Program-made: the position numbers and the translations under genes
In this document: positions 52,651-64,000 of the stretch, piece by piece
Layout of the letters: the number at the start of each line of letters is the position of its first letter
How positions within the stretch are numbered: position 1 is the first letter of the stretch
Origin: TMP-7 sp038212445
GTDB lineage: Bacteria; Acidobacteriota; Terriglobia; Bryobacterales; Bryobacteraceae
NCBI GenBank assembly: GCA_038212445.1
Contig: JBBQUM010000022.1
Span: 62,001-126,000, forward strand
DNA: 64,000 bases
Direction of reading: 5' to 3'
The notes under the pieces: generated by a model
Told to the model about the DNA's origin: nothing
The model's database searches: none
What the model saw: the letters and a program-made list of their open reading frames with translations, nothing else

Positions 52651-55188
52651 TCAGCGATCATCGTCGTCGACATCCAGCGAGTAGGGCGCAAAAACGGCTT
52701 GCCGTACGCCGGGATAGGCAGTCTGCCAGCCTTTCACCGAGTGCCACAGAATCCGGTTCAGCTTCTCCGTTGGCGCGGCGTCTGGAACATCCCAGCGCAT
52801 CTTCGCTGAGGCCACAGCCGCGGCCCGTTCGGCGCCCTTCAGCGACTTCAACTCCGCATTCCTCTCGAACAGATCATGCGACGCGGGCACGTGGGCGTAT
52901 GGCCGGATGTCGGGAGTGTCGGTGAAACTGGCGCGCATGTCGTGGGCGATCAGGTCGAAGATCGAAAGGGTGGGAAGTCCGAGCATCTGTTCCATCGTCT
53001 TCAGCATGCTTTGATGTGAGTAGAAGGTGGAATCGACATGGCCGCGCTTGACGTACGGGCTGACAGCCAAAGCCACGGTGCGGTGGCCGTCCACGTGATC
53101 CACTCCATTCTGCGCGTCGTCCTCGACGATGAAGATCGCCATCTTCGGCCAGAACTTCGACCTCGTAAGCGCCTCCACAATCTGGCCCACCGCCAGGTCG
53201 TTGTCCGCCACCATCGCCTTCGCACTTGAGGCGCCGGGTGTCGTGCCGGAGGTGTGATTGCTGGGGAGTTGCAGCAACGTCAGCGAGGGCATCCCGCCGT
53301 TCGCTTCCCACTGTTTCAGGTCCTTTAGGAAAATCTGCGCCCGAATCACGTCAGGGACCGAGGTGGTATAGGCAGGATAGTTATGCGCGACAAACGCGTT
53401 CATGTGGGCTATGGGCGCGGTGATGTTCCAGGTGGCGGTGAAGTCCTCGTCCTGCTTCCAACGGCGCAGAAAGTCATGCCGCTGGGCGGGAGGTACGGGA
53501 AGGCGTCCCGCATACTCGCCATAAACGCGGACCGACTTCCTTTGCTTGATAGCGGCGTCCCAGATGGTGCCGCCCTGTGCGATACCGATGGGGTCGGTGC
53601 CGTCGTAAGGATAGCTGCGGCCCTCGTAGCCGGGCCAGAGAGTGTAGGCGACCTCGTTGGCCTGGGTGACCCACTGGTGCCCGTCGGCACTGTTCCCGCC
53701 CGAGGCATAGAAGTTGTCGAGCAGCACGAACTCCTCCGCCAATCGATGCTGATTCGGCGTCACCTCCTGTCCGAACATCACCAGGGACGCATCGCCGTTG
53801 CCCTTCTGAATGTCGCCGAACACCTGATCGTAAGTCCGGTTCTCCTTCACGATGTAGACCACATGCTCAATGAGCGAAGGCTCGCCGGAGCGTTCGGGCA
53901 CAGCCTTACGGGTACTGCCAGCGGCGTGCGCAACCACTGGCGTACCCTTGAGCGGCAGGTGGTTATTTTCGGCGACAGCCGTGGTGTAGCTGGCCAGTTG
54001 CGCTGCGTCGGGAATCTGCACTACGTTGACCGAGCCCCGATAGGCATGGACAAAGCGCTTGCCCGGCGCGTCCCTCCAACCGGATCCGGCGCCGAGCATC
54101 GCTCCGACGGCGAGATGTTTCCCATCGTCGCTGGTCGCGATGGAACTGGGGTACCAGCCTGTCGGAATCAAGCCTTCGAGCGCGAAGGTGCGGGTATTCA
54201 GCACGGCTACTGCGTTGATTCCTCCACAGGTGACAAACAGCCGTGAGCCGTTGCTCGAAAGAACGACAGCCGTCGGCGCGATGCCGGTCACTTCACGGGA
54301 AAACGGCTGGATGCGGACACTTCGCAGCACAGTGTTGGTGTTAGTGTCGATGACGGAAACGCTGTCCCGATTGTTATTGGCAACGTACAGGCGTCCGGCC
54401 TTTTCATCCCAGGCGACACCGTTCGGATGCAGCTCGGCCGGGATTGTGTTTGTGACTTTGCCTGTCACCAGGTCGATGCGCGTGACGGATCCTGTGGACG
54501 CGATTCCATGCTCGTCAACCACCACCTGGTCGGCATCGCGGGCCAAACCCGTTGGCGCGGTCTTATCTCCCTTCACTGGCCGCCGGCCGCCCCAGTTCGA
54601 CACATAGGCCACAGTGCCGGGTTTATTCACGACGGCCGCGAATGGAGCGATGCCGGTATCGACAAACGCCCTGACTTTTCCTCCAGACAGATCGATGATT
54701 GCCGCTTTGTTGTTCGCGATCAACGGCAAAACGGCAATGCCGCCTCCGATACCTGGCGACCCGGCAATATTGGTCCCTAAATCTTCAGCCACGGGGACCA
54801 GACTTCCGTTCTCCACGCGGAACAATCCCACCTTCTTACGTCTCGGGATGGCCGAGACGTACACATGATCCTGCCGGCTTAGGCCCATCAATCCCGGGCT
54901 GGCGCCGTGCGTGATGTTCGAAATGACTCTGTTTGACTGCCAGTCCATCTGGTAGAGCTGGGTGGCGCTGAGGATCCACAGTTCACTGCTGCTCTGTCCG
55001 AAGGCTACACCGAATACCTTGCCCAGGAAGACGGTGGGCACACCGGCCGGCGTAATCGTCTGGCGAGTGGTGATGACGCCGGGATCGGTCACCGCGCGCA
55101 ACGGCCGGTCGAGGGTCTGGGCAGCGAGAAAGGTGCAGCCCGAGAGTGTTATTGCCGCCAGGCAGGTGTGTAGAGTATGGGTCCGCAT
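52651..55188 (-). CDS. YncE-like beta-propeller fused to phosphoesterase
   Basis: An exported 845-residue two-part protein. The N-terminus is a signal peptide with a possible lipobox (LSGC). Residues 40-420 form a YncE-like beta-propeller of seven repeats (LYVANNNRDSVSVIDTNTN, LFVTCGGINAVAVLNT). Residues 440-800 match the phosphoesterase family (acid phosphatase/phospholipase C type), with VYIVKENRTYDQVFG, IFIVEDDAQNG and HRTVALAVSPYVKRG carrying the metal ligands. Found widely in Acidobacteria; the substrate is not established. It may release phosphate outside the cell. Confidence 0.82.
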   Translation of the reverse strand: MRTHTLHTCLAAITLSGCTFLAAQTLDRPLRAVTDPGVITTRQTITPAGVPTVFLGKVFGVAFGQSSSELWILSATQLYQMDWQSNRVISNITHGASPGLMGLSRQDHVYVSAIPRRKKVGLFRVENGSLVPVAEDLGTNIAGSPGIGGGIAVLPLIANNKAAIIDLSGGKVRAFVDTGIAPFAAVVNKPGTVAYVSNWGGRRPVKGDKTAPTGLARDADQVVVDEHGIASTGSVTRIDLVTGKVTNTIPAELHPNGVAWDEKAGRLYVANNNRDSVSVIDTNTNTVLRSVRIQPFSREVTGIAPTAVVLSSNGSRLFVTCGGINAVAVLNTRTFALEGLIPTGWYPSSIATSDDGKHLAVGAMLGAGSGWRDAPGKRFVHAYRGSVNVVQIPDAAQLASYTTAVAENNHLPLKGTPVVAHAAGSTRKAVPERSGEPSLIEHVVYIVKENRTYDQVFGDIQKGNGDASLVMFGQEVTPNQHRLAEEFVLLDNFYASGGNSADGHQWVTQANEVAYTLWPGYEGRSYPYDGTDPIGIAQGGTIWDAAIKQRKSVRVYGEYAGRLPVPPAQRHDFLRRWKQDEDFTATWNITAPIAHMNAFVAHNYPAYTTSVPDVIRAQIFLKDLKQWEANGGMPSLTLLQLPSNHTSGTTPGASSAKAMVADNDLAVGQIVEALTRSKFWPKMAIFIVEDDAQNGVDHVDGHRTVALAVSPYVKRGHVDSTFYSHQSMLKTMEQMLGLPTLSIFDLIAHDMRASFTDTPDIRPYAHVPASHDLFERNAELKSLKGAERAAAVASAKMRWDVPDAAPTEKLNRILWHSVKGWQTAYPGVRQAVFAPYSLDVDDDDR

Positions 55189-55871
55189 CGCCTCTATACG
55201 TTATCGAACCGCGGCCTCATTCGCTGCTGCGATGCCTTGAACTTCGACGATCCGGGGACACCTGAGGCGTAAGACAGATTGGATCAGAACATTGCCCTTG
55301 TTGTTCGACTGGAGCCGCCGAGCGCTTCCTGCGTGCAGCAGGTGACCAGAAGTGGGAAGGCGATGTTGGATGGACAGCACGCCAGGGAACTGGAAGAACC
55401 TCTTACCCCCCGATCCTGGTTCGGATCGGCGTCGCCGGCGAGAGTTAACTGGATAATTTCAGACGTTGTGCGACCTGGACAACTGACGGAACCGCCCGCG
55501 TGTGAGGCTCTCACGATTCTCCGGCGGAAGATCAATCCATTAACCGGAGACTTGCGGGTGCATTGGTGACGCGCCTCGGACAGCAGGTCGTATCGGCGCT
55601 GAACGGGAGGGATGCTTCCGGGAATTCACGAACGGCGAGTTCGACGGTCTAGGGTAAGCCGCCGAAAGCTCGGCCGGTCGGCATGTTGTGGGCAAGCGTG
55701 TATCAATTCGCCGCGCCGTCCACGGGCGACAAGAGGCGGTGTCCGGGTTAGAAACGATATCCAAGCCACGATAGTAGCCGTGCGTCCTTGGCTTATTGAG
55801 AGTCTGGTAAGAATTCAACGTGGCGATACAATCGGGCAGATGGCACACATCGCTCGACAATGTAGACCCGG
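55189..55871. other. Intergenic stretch upstream of the NtrB-like gene
   Basis: About 680 bases with only short, unrecognised open frames. It must contain the promoter of the histidine kinase operon. A TGGCAC word lies at 55839-55844, but the -12 box is not at the right distance. No dyad site was found. Confidence 0.45.
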
Positions 55872-56957
55872 ATGAGACGCATCCAAATTGCGGCACCAGT
55901 CGTAGCGATCGCGTTGATTAGTGCGATCTACTACGGGACTGAACACCAATTCGTATGGATGCACAGCATTTTGCAGCATCTGTACTTCGCTCCTATCGCT
56001 GCTACGGCAATCTATTTTGGCTGGAAAGGCGGCCTTGGCACCGCGGCGTTTGCGGCGCTGTGCTACGCACCTCACCTCTGGATCGGTCTTAGCGAGGGGA
56101 CGGAGCCACGCCGCTACCTTGGTGGCGAAGCGATGGAGATTCTCGATTTTTTCCTTGTTGGCCTCATCGCGGGTATCCTAGCGGATCGGGAGCGCAAGCA
56201 AAGCGCATCTCTTCAGCGCACGACGACGCAACTAAACGCCGTCTATCAGGAACTTCAGCAGAATTTCGAGCGGATGAAGCGCTCCGAGCGCCTCTATGCA
56301 ATCGGTCAGCTATCGGCTGGTCTTGCCCACGAGGTACGCAATCCCTTGGCGAGCATCGGAGGCGCGGTCGCCATCTTGAAGAAGAATTCGGGGACGGAGG
56401 AGAGGAGGCATGAGTTTCTGGAGATCATCGAGAAGGAGTGTCTCCGCCTGAACCGGCTGCTCACGAATTTCCTTGAGTTCGCTCGCCCGAGCCCGCCTCA
56501 ATATCGCTTGACTGACGTCGGTCCAATTCTGGAATCGGTTGTCGGGCTCGCCGCGCATTCGGCCGGACATCAACAGATCCAATTGCGCATTGATGGGGCG
56601 ACCAGTGTGCCCGAGATCATGTGCGACCCAGAGCAGATCAAACAGGTATTGCTGAACCTGACGATCAATTCTGTTCAGGCCATGCCGGATGGCGGAGAAA
56701 TCGTCCTTTCGTCGCGCGCGGATCACGGCAGGGTCATCATTGAAGTAAAGGACGAAGGCCCCGGCATCAGTCCCGAACACCTCGACAAGATCTTCGATCC
56801 TTTCTTTACGACGAAGGACACGGGAACTGGGCTGGGGCTCTCGGTGGCACATCAGATCCTAAGTCAGCACGGCGGAATCCTCGAGGCCAAGAACAATACC
56901 GATTGTGGCGTTACCTTCAGTCTGTACCTGCCGATCCAGCACGGGAGAGTTTTATGA
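55872..56957 (+). CDS. NtrB-type membrane sensor histidine kinase
   Basis: A 361-residue sensor kinase. The first 105 residues hold about four membrane helices and no periplasmic domain. A coiled coil (110-140) connects to HisKA with H153 in GLAHEVRNPLASIGG, then HATPase with NLTINSVQAMPDGG, DEGPGIS and GTGLGLSVA. The H-E-V-R-N-P-L box and length fit NtrB/ZraS-type kinases that pair with sigma-54 activators. The stop overlaps the response regulator start (ATGA). The signal is unknown; a membrane or redox state is possible. Confidence 0.88.
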   Translation: MRRIQIAAPVVAIALISAIYYGTEHQFVWMHSILQHLYFAPIAATAIYFGWKGGLGTAAFAALCYAPHLWIGLSEGTEPRRYLGGEAMEILDFFLVGLIAGILADRERKQSASLQRTTTQLNAVYQELQQNFERMKRSERLYAIGQLSAGLAHEVRNPLASIGGAVAILKKNSGTEERRHEFLEIIEKECLRLNRLLTNFLEFARPSPPQYRLTDVGPILESVVGLAAHSAGHQQIQLRIDGATSVPEIMCDPEQIKQVLLNLTINSVQAMPDGGEIVLSSRADHGRVIIEVKDEGPGISPEHLDKIFDPFFTTKDTGTGLGLSVAHQILSQHGGILEAKNNTDCGVTFSLYLPIQHGRVL

Positions 56958-58363
56958 GTCGCGGACGCATTCTGGTAGTTGACGACGACGATAGTTTGCG
57001 TCGCGTCATGCAAGTCCAGTTGGAAGATCTTGGCTACGAGGTCGCCACCGCCGCCGATGGCGATTCGGCTCTCCGAACTCTCGAGTCGTCCGTCCGGGAA
57101 CTGGTGATCTCGGATCTGAAGATGGCCGGTATGTCGGGACTTGAGTTGCTGCAGAAGGTGCGCGCCGGCTATCCCGGAACCATCGTGGTGGTGGTCACCG
57201 CATTTGGGACCGTCGAGACGGCAGTGGAAGCGATGAAACACGGCGCCTACGACTACCTCACGAAGCCTGTGCATCCCGATGCATTGGAGTTGTGCGTCGG
57301 CAAGGCACTTCAGCATCTCCGACTTTTAGAAGAGGTCCACACCCTCCGCAGCACTCTCGATCAGAAGTACGGTTTCGAAAATATTCTGGGCCGGTCTGAA
57401 GCCTTGCTCTTCGTGCTGGAGCAGACGGCACGGGCCGCTCAAACCGACGCCACCGTATTGATTCATGGGGAAACGGGAACGGGAAAGGAACTCCTGGCCA
57501 AGGCTATCCATTTCAATAGCTCTCGTAAGGGCCGACCTTTCGTAACGATCAACTGTGGAGCCATCCCCAGAGAGTTGCTTGAATCCGAGTTGTTCGGCCA
57601 TGTCAGGGGCGCCTTTACCGGTGCCGTCGCGGACAAAAAGGGAAAGGTGGAGACCGCCGACCGTGGCACGGTGTTTCTCGACGAAATCGGAGAGATGCCT
57701 CTTGAACTTCAAGTGAAGCTCCTGCGGTTGATTCAGCAGGGTGAACTCGCCAAGGTTGGCGCCACCGCGACCATCAACGTCAATGTCAGGATCGTAGCGG
57801 CGACACACCGGGACCTGAAGGCCATGATCGAGGACGCCACGTTCCGTGAGGACCTTTACTACCGCCTTGCGGTCATCCCTCTCGAACTACCGCCCTTGCG
57901 CGAAAGGGCGGAAGACATCACCGTGCTGGCTCTGCACTTCTTTGGGCAACTCAAGCGGAAGCACGGAAGGGCTGAACTGGTTCTTCCCGAGTCGCTCTTG
58001 CCCTACTTCTCCAGCTATCGTTGGCCTGGCAATGTCCGCGAGTTGGAAAACGTGGTCGAACGAATTGTCGTTATGACCCGAACCAACGAGGTCACCCTCG
58101 GCGACCTGCCGGAGGCTCTCAGGCGGCAACGGCCGGTGCTCGATTTCCTGCCGTTGGAACTGCCACACACCGGCATTGGCATCGAGGCCATCGAAAAGGA
58201 ACTAATCCTCCGCGCGTTGCGAAAATTCGATTGGAACCAGACCCAGGCCGCCCGGTTCCTGGATCTCAGCCGCAAGACACTCATCTATCGCATGGAGAAG
58301 TTCGGACTACGGAAGGATCAGCAGGCGGACAGTCCGGCGGCCCCCCCACCTCACCGGGAGTAG
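56954..58363 (+). CDS. NtrC-type sigma-54 response regulator
   Basis: A 469-residue enhancer-binding response regulator. The receiver (1-120) has D54 and K104. The AAA domain has Walker A GETGTGKE at 172-179, an intact GAFTGA at 219-224, and Walker B VFLDE at 240-244. The C-terminal Fis-type HTH reads WNQTQAARFLDLSRKTLIYRM. All residues needed for sigma-54 remodelling are present. The shorter start at 56954 is chosen because it begins directly at the receiver and overlaps the kinase stop. It is the only complete sigma-54 activator in the window and so the first candidate to bind the TGACC-N6-GGTCA sites. Confidence 0.92.
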   Translation: MSRGRILVVDDDDSLRRVMQVQLEDLGYEVATAADGDSALRTLESSVRELVISDLKMAGMSGLELLQKVRAGYPGTIVVVVTAFGTVETAVEAMKHGAYDYLTKPVHPDALELCVGKALQHLRLLEEVHTLRSTLDQKYGFENILGRSEALLFVLEQTARAAQTDATVLIHGETGTGKELLAKAIHFNSSRKGRPFVTINCGAIPRELLESELFGHVRGAFTGAVADKKGKVETADRGTVFLDEIGEMPLELQVKLLRLIQQGELAKVGATATINVNVRIVAATHRDLKAMIEDATFREDLYYRLAVIPLELPPLRERAEDITVLALHFFGQLKRKHGRAELVLPESLLPYFSSYRWPGNVRELENVVERIVVMTRTNEVTLGDLPEALRRQRPVLDFLPLELPHTGIGIEAIEKELILRALRKFDWNQTQAARFLDLSRKTLIYRMEKFGLRKDQQADSPAAPPPHRE

Positions 58364-58372
58364 TCGCAGAAG

Positions 58373-60976
<2,604 letters not shown>

Positions 60977-61006
60977 TCTGCTTCAGAAACTCCTTATTGC
61001 ATCTAT

Positions 61007-61022
61007 TGGCACGTCGATGGCC
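61007..61022 (+). promoter_or_regulatory. Possible sigma-54 element upstream of the DUF302 gene
   Basis: TGGCACG at -24 is perfect, but the -12 box reads TGGC in place of TTGC. If used, the leader to the ATG at 61234 would be about 200 bases. Confidence 0.3.
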
Positions 61023-61233
61023 AGTCTTAGCCTAAGCGTTAGCAATCGTGTGCCGCCTCCACCTGCCTCAACAGAGGCACCCTTGGCGGTTTTGAGGCAG
61101 CGCCAGCCCTCGTGGCCAGGCTACATTCCTCTCTCAGAACTCGGATCTGCCATCGTTTCAGTTTGTTGGTCCGCCATTGCGCAACGGCCAGTAAGATGCC
61201 TCTCCATAATGGAAAGGCAAAAAGGAAAGCCCA

Positions 61234-61659
61234 ATGACTGGCGATCAACAACCCGCAACCCTTCTCGTGCGGCAATCGTTCGCTGACACTATTAAAGTGG
61301 TTCGGCGTGCGCTGCTGGCGGCGGGGTTGGACATCCCTGCGGATCTCGATTTGGCCGGTCGAGTCAAGAAGGCTCTCCACTTCGATTTCCCGCCGTGCCG
61401 GGTCCTCTGTGTCGATTGCCCAGTAGCGCTTCTTGAGGCACTCGCTCTCGACCGCTCCGCCGCCGTCCTGCTGCCTTTGCACCTGGTTGTGGAGGGGCGC
61501 GATGGGTTCACTCTGGTTCACCTGCTGAATCCAGCCGCTGCACTGCATGGCGGGCTGCCTGTTACCGCGCGGGCTGCGGTCAGCAAACTGCAAACCCGGG
61601 TCATGGACGCGATCGAGAGCGTTTCGGTCCGCCAATATCCGTTAGAGATTAGTGCCTGA
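61234..61659 (+). CDS. DUF302-domain protein
   Basis: A 141-residue cytosolic protein of the DUF302 family. The pattern VRQSFADTIKVVRRALLAAGLDI at the start and FPPCRVLCVDCPVALLEAL in the middle match the family core (alpha-beta, with a conserved C-x-P...P). DUF302 proteins occur alone or fused to redox and transport proteins; their function is unknown. It heads a run of four plus-strand genes with short gaps. Confidence 0.75.
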   Translation: MTGDQQPATLLVRQSFADTIKVVRRALLAAGLDIPADLDLAGRVKKALHFDFPPCRVLCVDCPVALLEALALDRSAAVLLPLHLVVEGRDGFTLVHLLNPAAALHGGLPVTARAAVSKLQTRVMDAIESVSVRQYPLEISA

Positions 61660-61669
61660 AGGAGGTACC

Positions 61670-62035
61670 ATGTTCCGCACATATGATCAACAGAACCACC
61701 AGCCTGACCGTCAGCATGTCCTCCTGACGCAGCAACTGCTCGGTGTTTTGGGAGAGGAAGAATATTTCGCCCGGCAGGAAGCCGAGCAGGCCCGCAAACT
61801 GGCCGCAAATCGACACGCGACGCTGATGACCCAGGAACGAGAGCAGGCGCGCGCGAACCACTTCATGAAGTGCCCCAAGTGCGGCATGCAACTCGATGAG
61901 ATCGCTTTTGGCGACATTGCCGTCGACAAATGTTTCTCTTGCGAGGGCCTCTGGCTGGATAGGGGCGAACTCGATCTTATCCGCAGGAAAGGCGACGGCT
62001 TTATGCCGAGGTTGTTGAGTGTGTTTGGCGGCTAA
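61670..62035 (+). CDS. zf-TFIIB-type zinc-ribbon protein
   Basis: A 121-residue protein. Residues 1-60 are a charged helix (EEEYFARQEAEQARKLAANR). Residues 64-105 form a zinc ribbon of the zf-TFIIB family: C-P-K-C then C-F-S-C, followed by the family-typical G-L-W-L-D-R-G-E-L. A strong AAGGAGGT ribosome site precedes the ATG at 61670. The function is unknown; the family is common beside stress genes. Confidence 0.8.
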   Translation: MFRTYDQQNHQPDRQHVLLTQQLLGVLGEEEYFARQEAEQARKLAANRHATLMTQEREQARANHFMKCPKCGMQLDEIAFGDIAVDKCFSCEGLWLDRGELDLIRRKGDGFMPRLLSVFGG

Positions 62036-62075
62036 CCAACCGCCCGACTCCAGGAAACTTTTCGAAGGAGACATT

Positions 62076-62222
62076 ATGTTCAGCAGTATTGAAGACCAGA
62101 TTCAGAAGATCAACCACCACCCAACTAGCCGCATGCAGCAAATGCTGAGTGCCCTGGCCGTGATTGGTGTGACAGCCGTACTCTTCGCAAGCCTCTACTT
62201 CGGGATTTCAATGCTCGAGTAA
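62076..62222 (+). CDS. Small single-span membrane protein
   Basis: A 48-residue protein with a polar N-terminal half (EDQIQKINHHPTSRMQQ) and one membrane helix (LAVIGVTAVLFASLYFGISM). GAAGGAG sits 6 bases before the ATG at 62076, which argues for real translation. No family recognised. Part of the DUF302 operon. Confidence 0.6.
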   Translation: MFSSIEDQIQKINHHPTSRMQQMLSALAVIGVTAVLFASLYFGISMLE

Positions 62223-62264
62223 GCCGGCTTAAAAGATAACCGATTTTGAAGGGAAACAGTTCCA

Positions 62265-63419
62265 ATGGATATTCAAACACTACAGAAGCATGTCCTGACT
62301 TTGGCGACGATAGGCGAAACCGCCGATCCCATGGTCAGTTGTTATCTGAATCTCGAGGCCGGTCTGGCCCCTGCGAGGCGAGTTCTCGATGAGCGCGTGC
62401 GCCTGCTGCGGAAAGCCTTGCCCGCGGGGCAGCGAGAGTCCTTCGAACAGGCGCTCCGCCGGATCGACGACCGCCTTGCGGCGGGGTTCCTGGCCGAGAG
62501 CCGGGGCGCAGCGGTCTTTTCGCGGAGCGGCACCCAGGAGTTCTTTCTCGACCTCGAATTCCGTGTGCCGCTTCCAAGCTGGATCGCGGTCAACTCGACG
62601 CCGAACATCTACCATCTCGTGGAACTCAAGGACACCTATGACCGGTATGTCCTGGTTCTCGTGAATGGACGCGGTACCCGCATTCTCGAAGTCCATTTGG
62701 GGTCGGTCACCGAGACCGTGTGGGCGAAACAGCCTGAACTTCGGGAGCGTGCCGGCCGAGGTTGGGGGCGTGAACACTACCAGAGTCATCGCCCCGATCA
62801 GAACCATCAGTTCGCGAATGAGGTAGTGCGGTTCGTGGACGAAGTGATGTCAACTCGGGACTACGGTCATCTCATTCTCGCTGGAACGCCGCGAATGACG
62901 GCCTTGATCCGGGAGGCTCTGCCAAAGCGCCTGATCTCCAAGATGATCGATGTCGTGCCCGCCTCTATCAACGACCGTACTAGCGCTGTGGTGGCAGCCA
63001 CCCTGGCGAGTTTCGTCGAAGACGAGCAACAGGAGTCTCTGGCCGCGGTCGAGAAATTGCAGGACAGAATCTGCAGCCATGGTCTCGCCGTAGTCGGATC
63101 CTTAGCAAGCTTGCAGGCCCTCAAAGCCCGGCAAGTGGACATGCTTGTGATGGCCACGGAGTACAAACCGGACCTCGCATGGGCGTGCACAGGCTGCGGC
63201 GTTGTGAAGGTTCAGCATCCTGAACTCCCTGCGTGTCCGAACTGCGGGTGTCGGGGAAGCCGTGAACTGGATCTGAAGGAAGAACTGGCCAGGCAGGCCG
63301 AACTGGCAGGCTGCGGAGTAGAGATTGTTCACGATAGTGAAACCCTGATGCGCTTAGGTGGCGTAGGATGCCTGCTGCGGTTTCTTTCGCAGGAAGCTTA
63401 TGGCCGGGCGGCCGCGTAA
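62265..63419 (+). CDS. Bacterial eRF1-like (baeRF) protein
   Basis: A 384-residue protein related to the archaeo-eukaryotic release factor superfamily members found in bacteria (baeRF). The N-terminal domain (1-125) contains VSCYLNLE. The central RNase H-like domain carries YVLVLVNGRGTRILEVHLG and FANEVVRFVDEVM. The C-terminal L7Ae-like domain (270-384) has VDMLVMATEYKPD and an inserted zinc ribbon (C-T-G-C ... C-P-N-C-G-C). No GGQ tripeptide is seen, so peptide release is unlikely as in eRF1. A role on stalled or resting ribosomes is inferred from the family and the stress context. Confidence 0.72.
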   Translation: MDIQTLQKHVLTLATIGETADPMVSCYLNLEAGLAPARRVLDERVRLLRKALPAGQRESFEQALRRIDDRLAAGFLAESRGAAVFSRSGTQEFFLDLEFRVPLPSWIAVNSTPNIYHLVELKDTYDRYVLVLVNGRGTRILEVHLGSVTETVWAKQPELRERAGRGWGREHYQSHRPDQNHQFANEVVRFVDEVMSTRDYGHLILAGTPRMTALIREALPKRLISKMIDVVPASINDRTSAVVAATLASFVEDEQQESLAAVEKLQDRICSHGLAVVGSLASLQALKARQVDMLVMATEYKPDLAWACTGCGVVKVQHPELPACPNCGCRGSRELDLKEELARQAELAGCGVEIVHDSETLMRLGGVGCLLRFLSQEAYGRAAA

Positions 63420-63459
63420 CCACCTAAGTCTTGAGAGGGTCAAAATGCGCCGGCCGAAT

Positions 63460-63475
63460 TGGTCTGCAATGTGCA
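63460..63475 (+). promoter_or_regulatory. Candidate sigma-54 promoter of the last response-regulator gene
   Basis: TGG-TCTGCAATG-TGCA fits TGG-N9-TGC. The predicted start near 63486 gives a 45-base leader with AAAGGA before the ATG. No tandem-dyad site was seen nearby. Confidence 0.45.
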
Positions 63476-63530
63476 GGCTAATTCGGTCGCCCAACAAAAT
63501 CGAGGCCCGTGTTGGAGCAGAAAGGATTCT

Positions 63531-64000
63531 ATGGATATAACGACATTCCGTGATCGGAGGCCGGCATTCAGTACGGTGGTTCTCGTGATTGCTTCAGCCG
63601 GTGACGAGTTTGCTATCATCGAGAACCTCTTTGCGGACTGCGGTTGGCCTAGGCTCGCTACGTCCAGTATCCAGGAGGGCATTCGCCTTATTCACGACAA
63701 CTCCCCCCAACTGGTGATCTGCGACGACAAAATGGAGGACGGAGACTGGAACGTAATACTCGATGTCACGATCAAGGAACGAAACCCGCCATACCTGATC
63801 GTCGCGTCAAGACTCGCGGATGATCGACTTTGGGCCGAGGTCCTGAATCGCGGAGGGTATGACCTGCTGGCGAAGCCCTACGAGCCCTCGGAAGTAATCC
63901 GAGTCGTCGGGACGGCACGGGCTCGTCTGGCATCGGCAGCCCTATCGCCAACCACTCCTACCGCTGTCCGCGTTGGTTCCTCCGGCTGGACCTCATCGTC
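63531..64000 (+). CDS. Response-regulator receiver-like protein (cut by window end)
   Basis: Open frame from ATG 63531 to the window edge, 156 codons visible. Residues 14-130 look like a receiver domain: VVLVIASAGDEFAIIENLF, then the phosphoacceptor region VICDDKMEDGDW and the K in LLAKPYEPSE. The first strand lacks the usual acidic pair (A-S-A-G-D), so metal binding may be weak. After residue 135 a Ser/Thr/Pro-rich linker begins, and the output domain is beyond the window. Confidence 0.7.
   Translation, partial: MDITTFRDRRPAFSTVVLVIASAGDEFAIIENLFADCGWPRLATSSIQEGIRLIHDNSPQLVICDDKMEDGDWNVILDVTIKERNPPYLIVASRLADDRLWAEVLNRGGYDLLAKPYEPSEVIRVVGTARARLASAALSPTTPTAVRVGSSGWTSS

Noticed and set aside
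55279..55569. 96-codon plus-strand frame upstream of the NtrB-like gene
   Set aside because: No ribosome site, no family and no coding-like composition; treated as non-coding.
55839..55856. TGGCAC word upstream of the NtrB-like gene as sigma-54 promoter
   Set aside because: The following GC is two bases too close for a -12 box.

Overview
The window looks like a chromosomal segment of a soil-type Acidobacteriota (Bryobacteraceae/Solibacter-like). That placement is an inference from the gene mix: a PEP-CTERM/EPS locus with a PrsT-like TPR lipoprotein, an XrtA-type ATPase and an EpsB-type sugar transferase, plus many two-component and P-type ATPase genes. No rRNA, tRNA or CRISPR was seen. Nearly every gene from 1 to 31528 reads on the minus strand. 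From 32351 onward the strands alternate in short operons.

Region 1 (1-17958, minus strand) is an exopolysaccharide locus. A NusG-like antiterminator gene (15729-16217) heads a long operon: a degenerate sigma-54-activator-like ATPase, a PrsT-like TPR lipoprotein, a Wzz-type chain-length protein, an ExeA-like ATPase, a BY-kinase, two deacetylase-like proteins, two methyltransferases, a FemAB/GNAT-like transferase, two hexapeptide acyltransferases, a Wzy-like polymerase and a phosphotransferase-fold kinase with an in-frame stop. The initiating sugar transferase (16564-17958) lies just upstream. A PEP-CTERM protein (18377-19054) follows on the plus strand. Region 2 (19450-28035, minus) is a second polysaccharide operon: Wzx flippase, DUF362 protein, CapK-like adenylate-forming enzyme, two GT4 glycosyltransferases, a second Wzy-like protein and a methyltransferase. 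Between and after these operons lie decayed sequences: an ISAzo13-like transposase relic and a partial, frameshifted copy of a hybrid histidine kinase whose intact parent is at 50381-52471.

Region 3 (29626-64000) is a stress and persistence island: DksA-type zinc finger, GT4 glycosyltransferase, rubrerythrin-like and BON proteins, CsbD, STAS protein, VIT1-type transporter, oleate hydratase, PRC-barrel protein, phosphoketolase, MgtA-type ATPase, an unusual diadenylate cyclase-YbbR fusion, DnaK, a hybrid kinase, a YncE/phosphoesterase, an NtrB/NtrC-type pair, a second P-type ATPase, DUF302, a zinc-ribbon protein and an eRF1-like protein.

The main discovery is regulatory. Five intergenic regions of region 3 carry the same composite site: two 16-bp dyads TGACC-N6-GGTCA set exactly 18 bp centre to centre. 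The spacers differ between sites, so the copies are not recent duplicates. Sigma-54-type -24/-12 elements (TGG-N9-TGC) lie at 40-170 bp from four of these composite sites and point into dnaK, csbD, the PRC-barrel operon, the phosphoketolase gene and the dksA-like operon. This is the architecture of an enhancer-controlled sigma-54 regulon. The NtrB/NtrC-type pair at 55872-58363, whose regulator keeps an intact GAFTGA loop, is the obvious local candidate for control. That link is inference.
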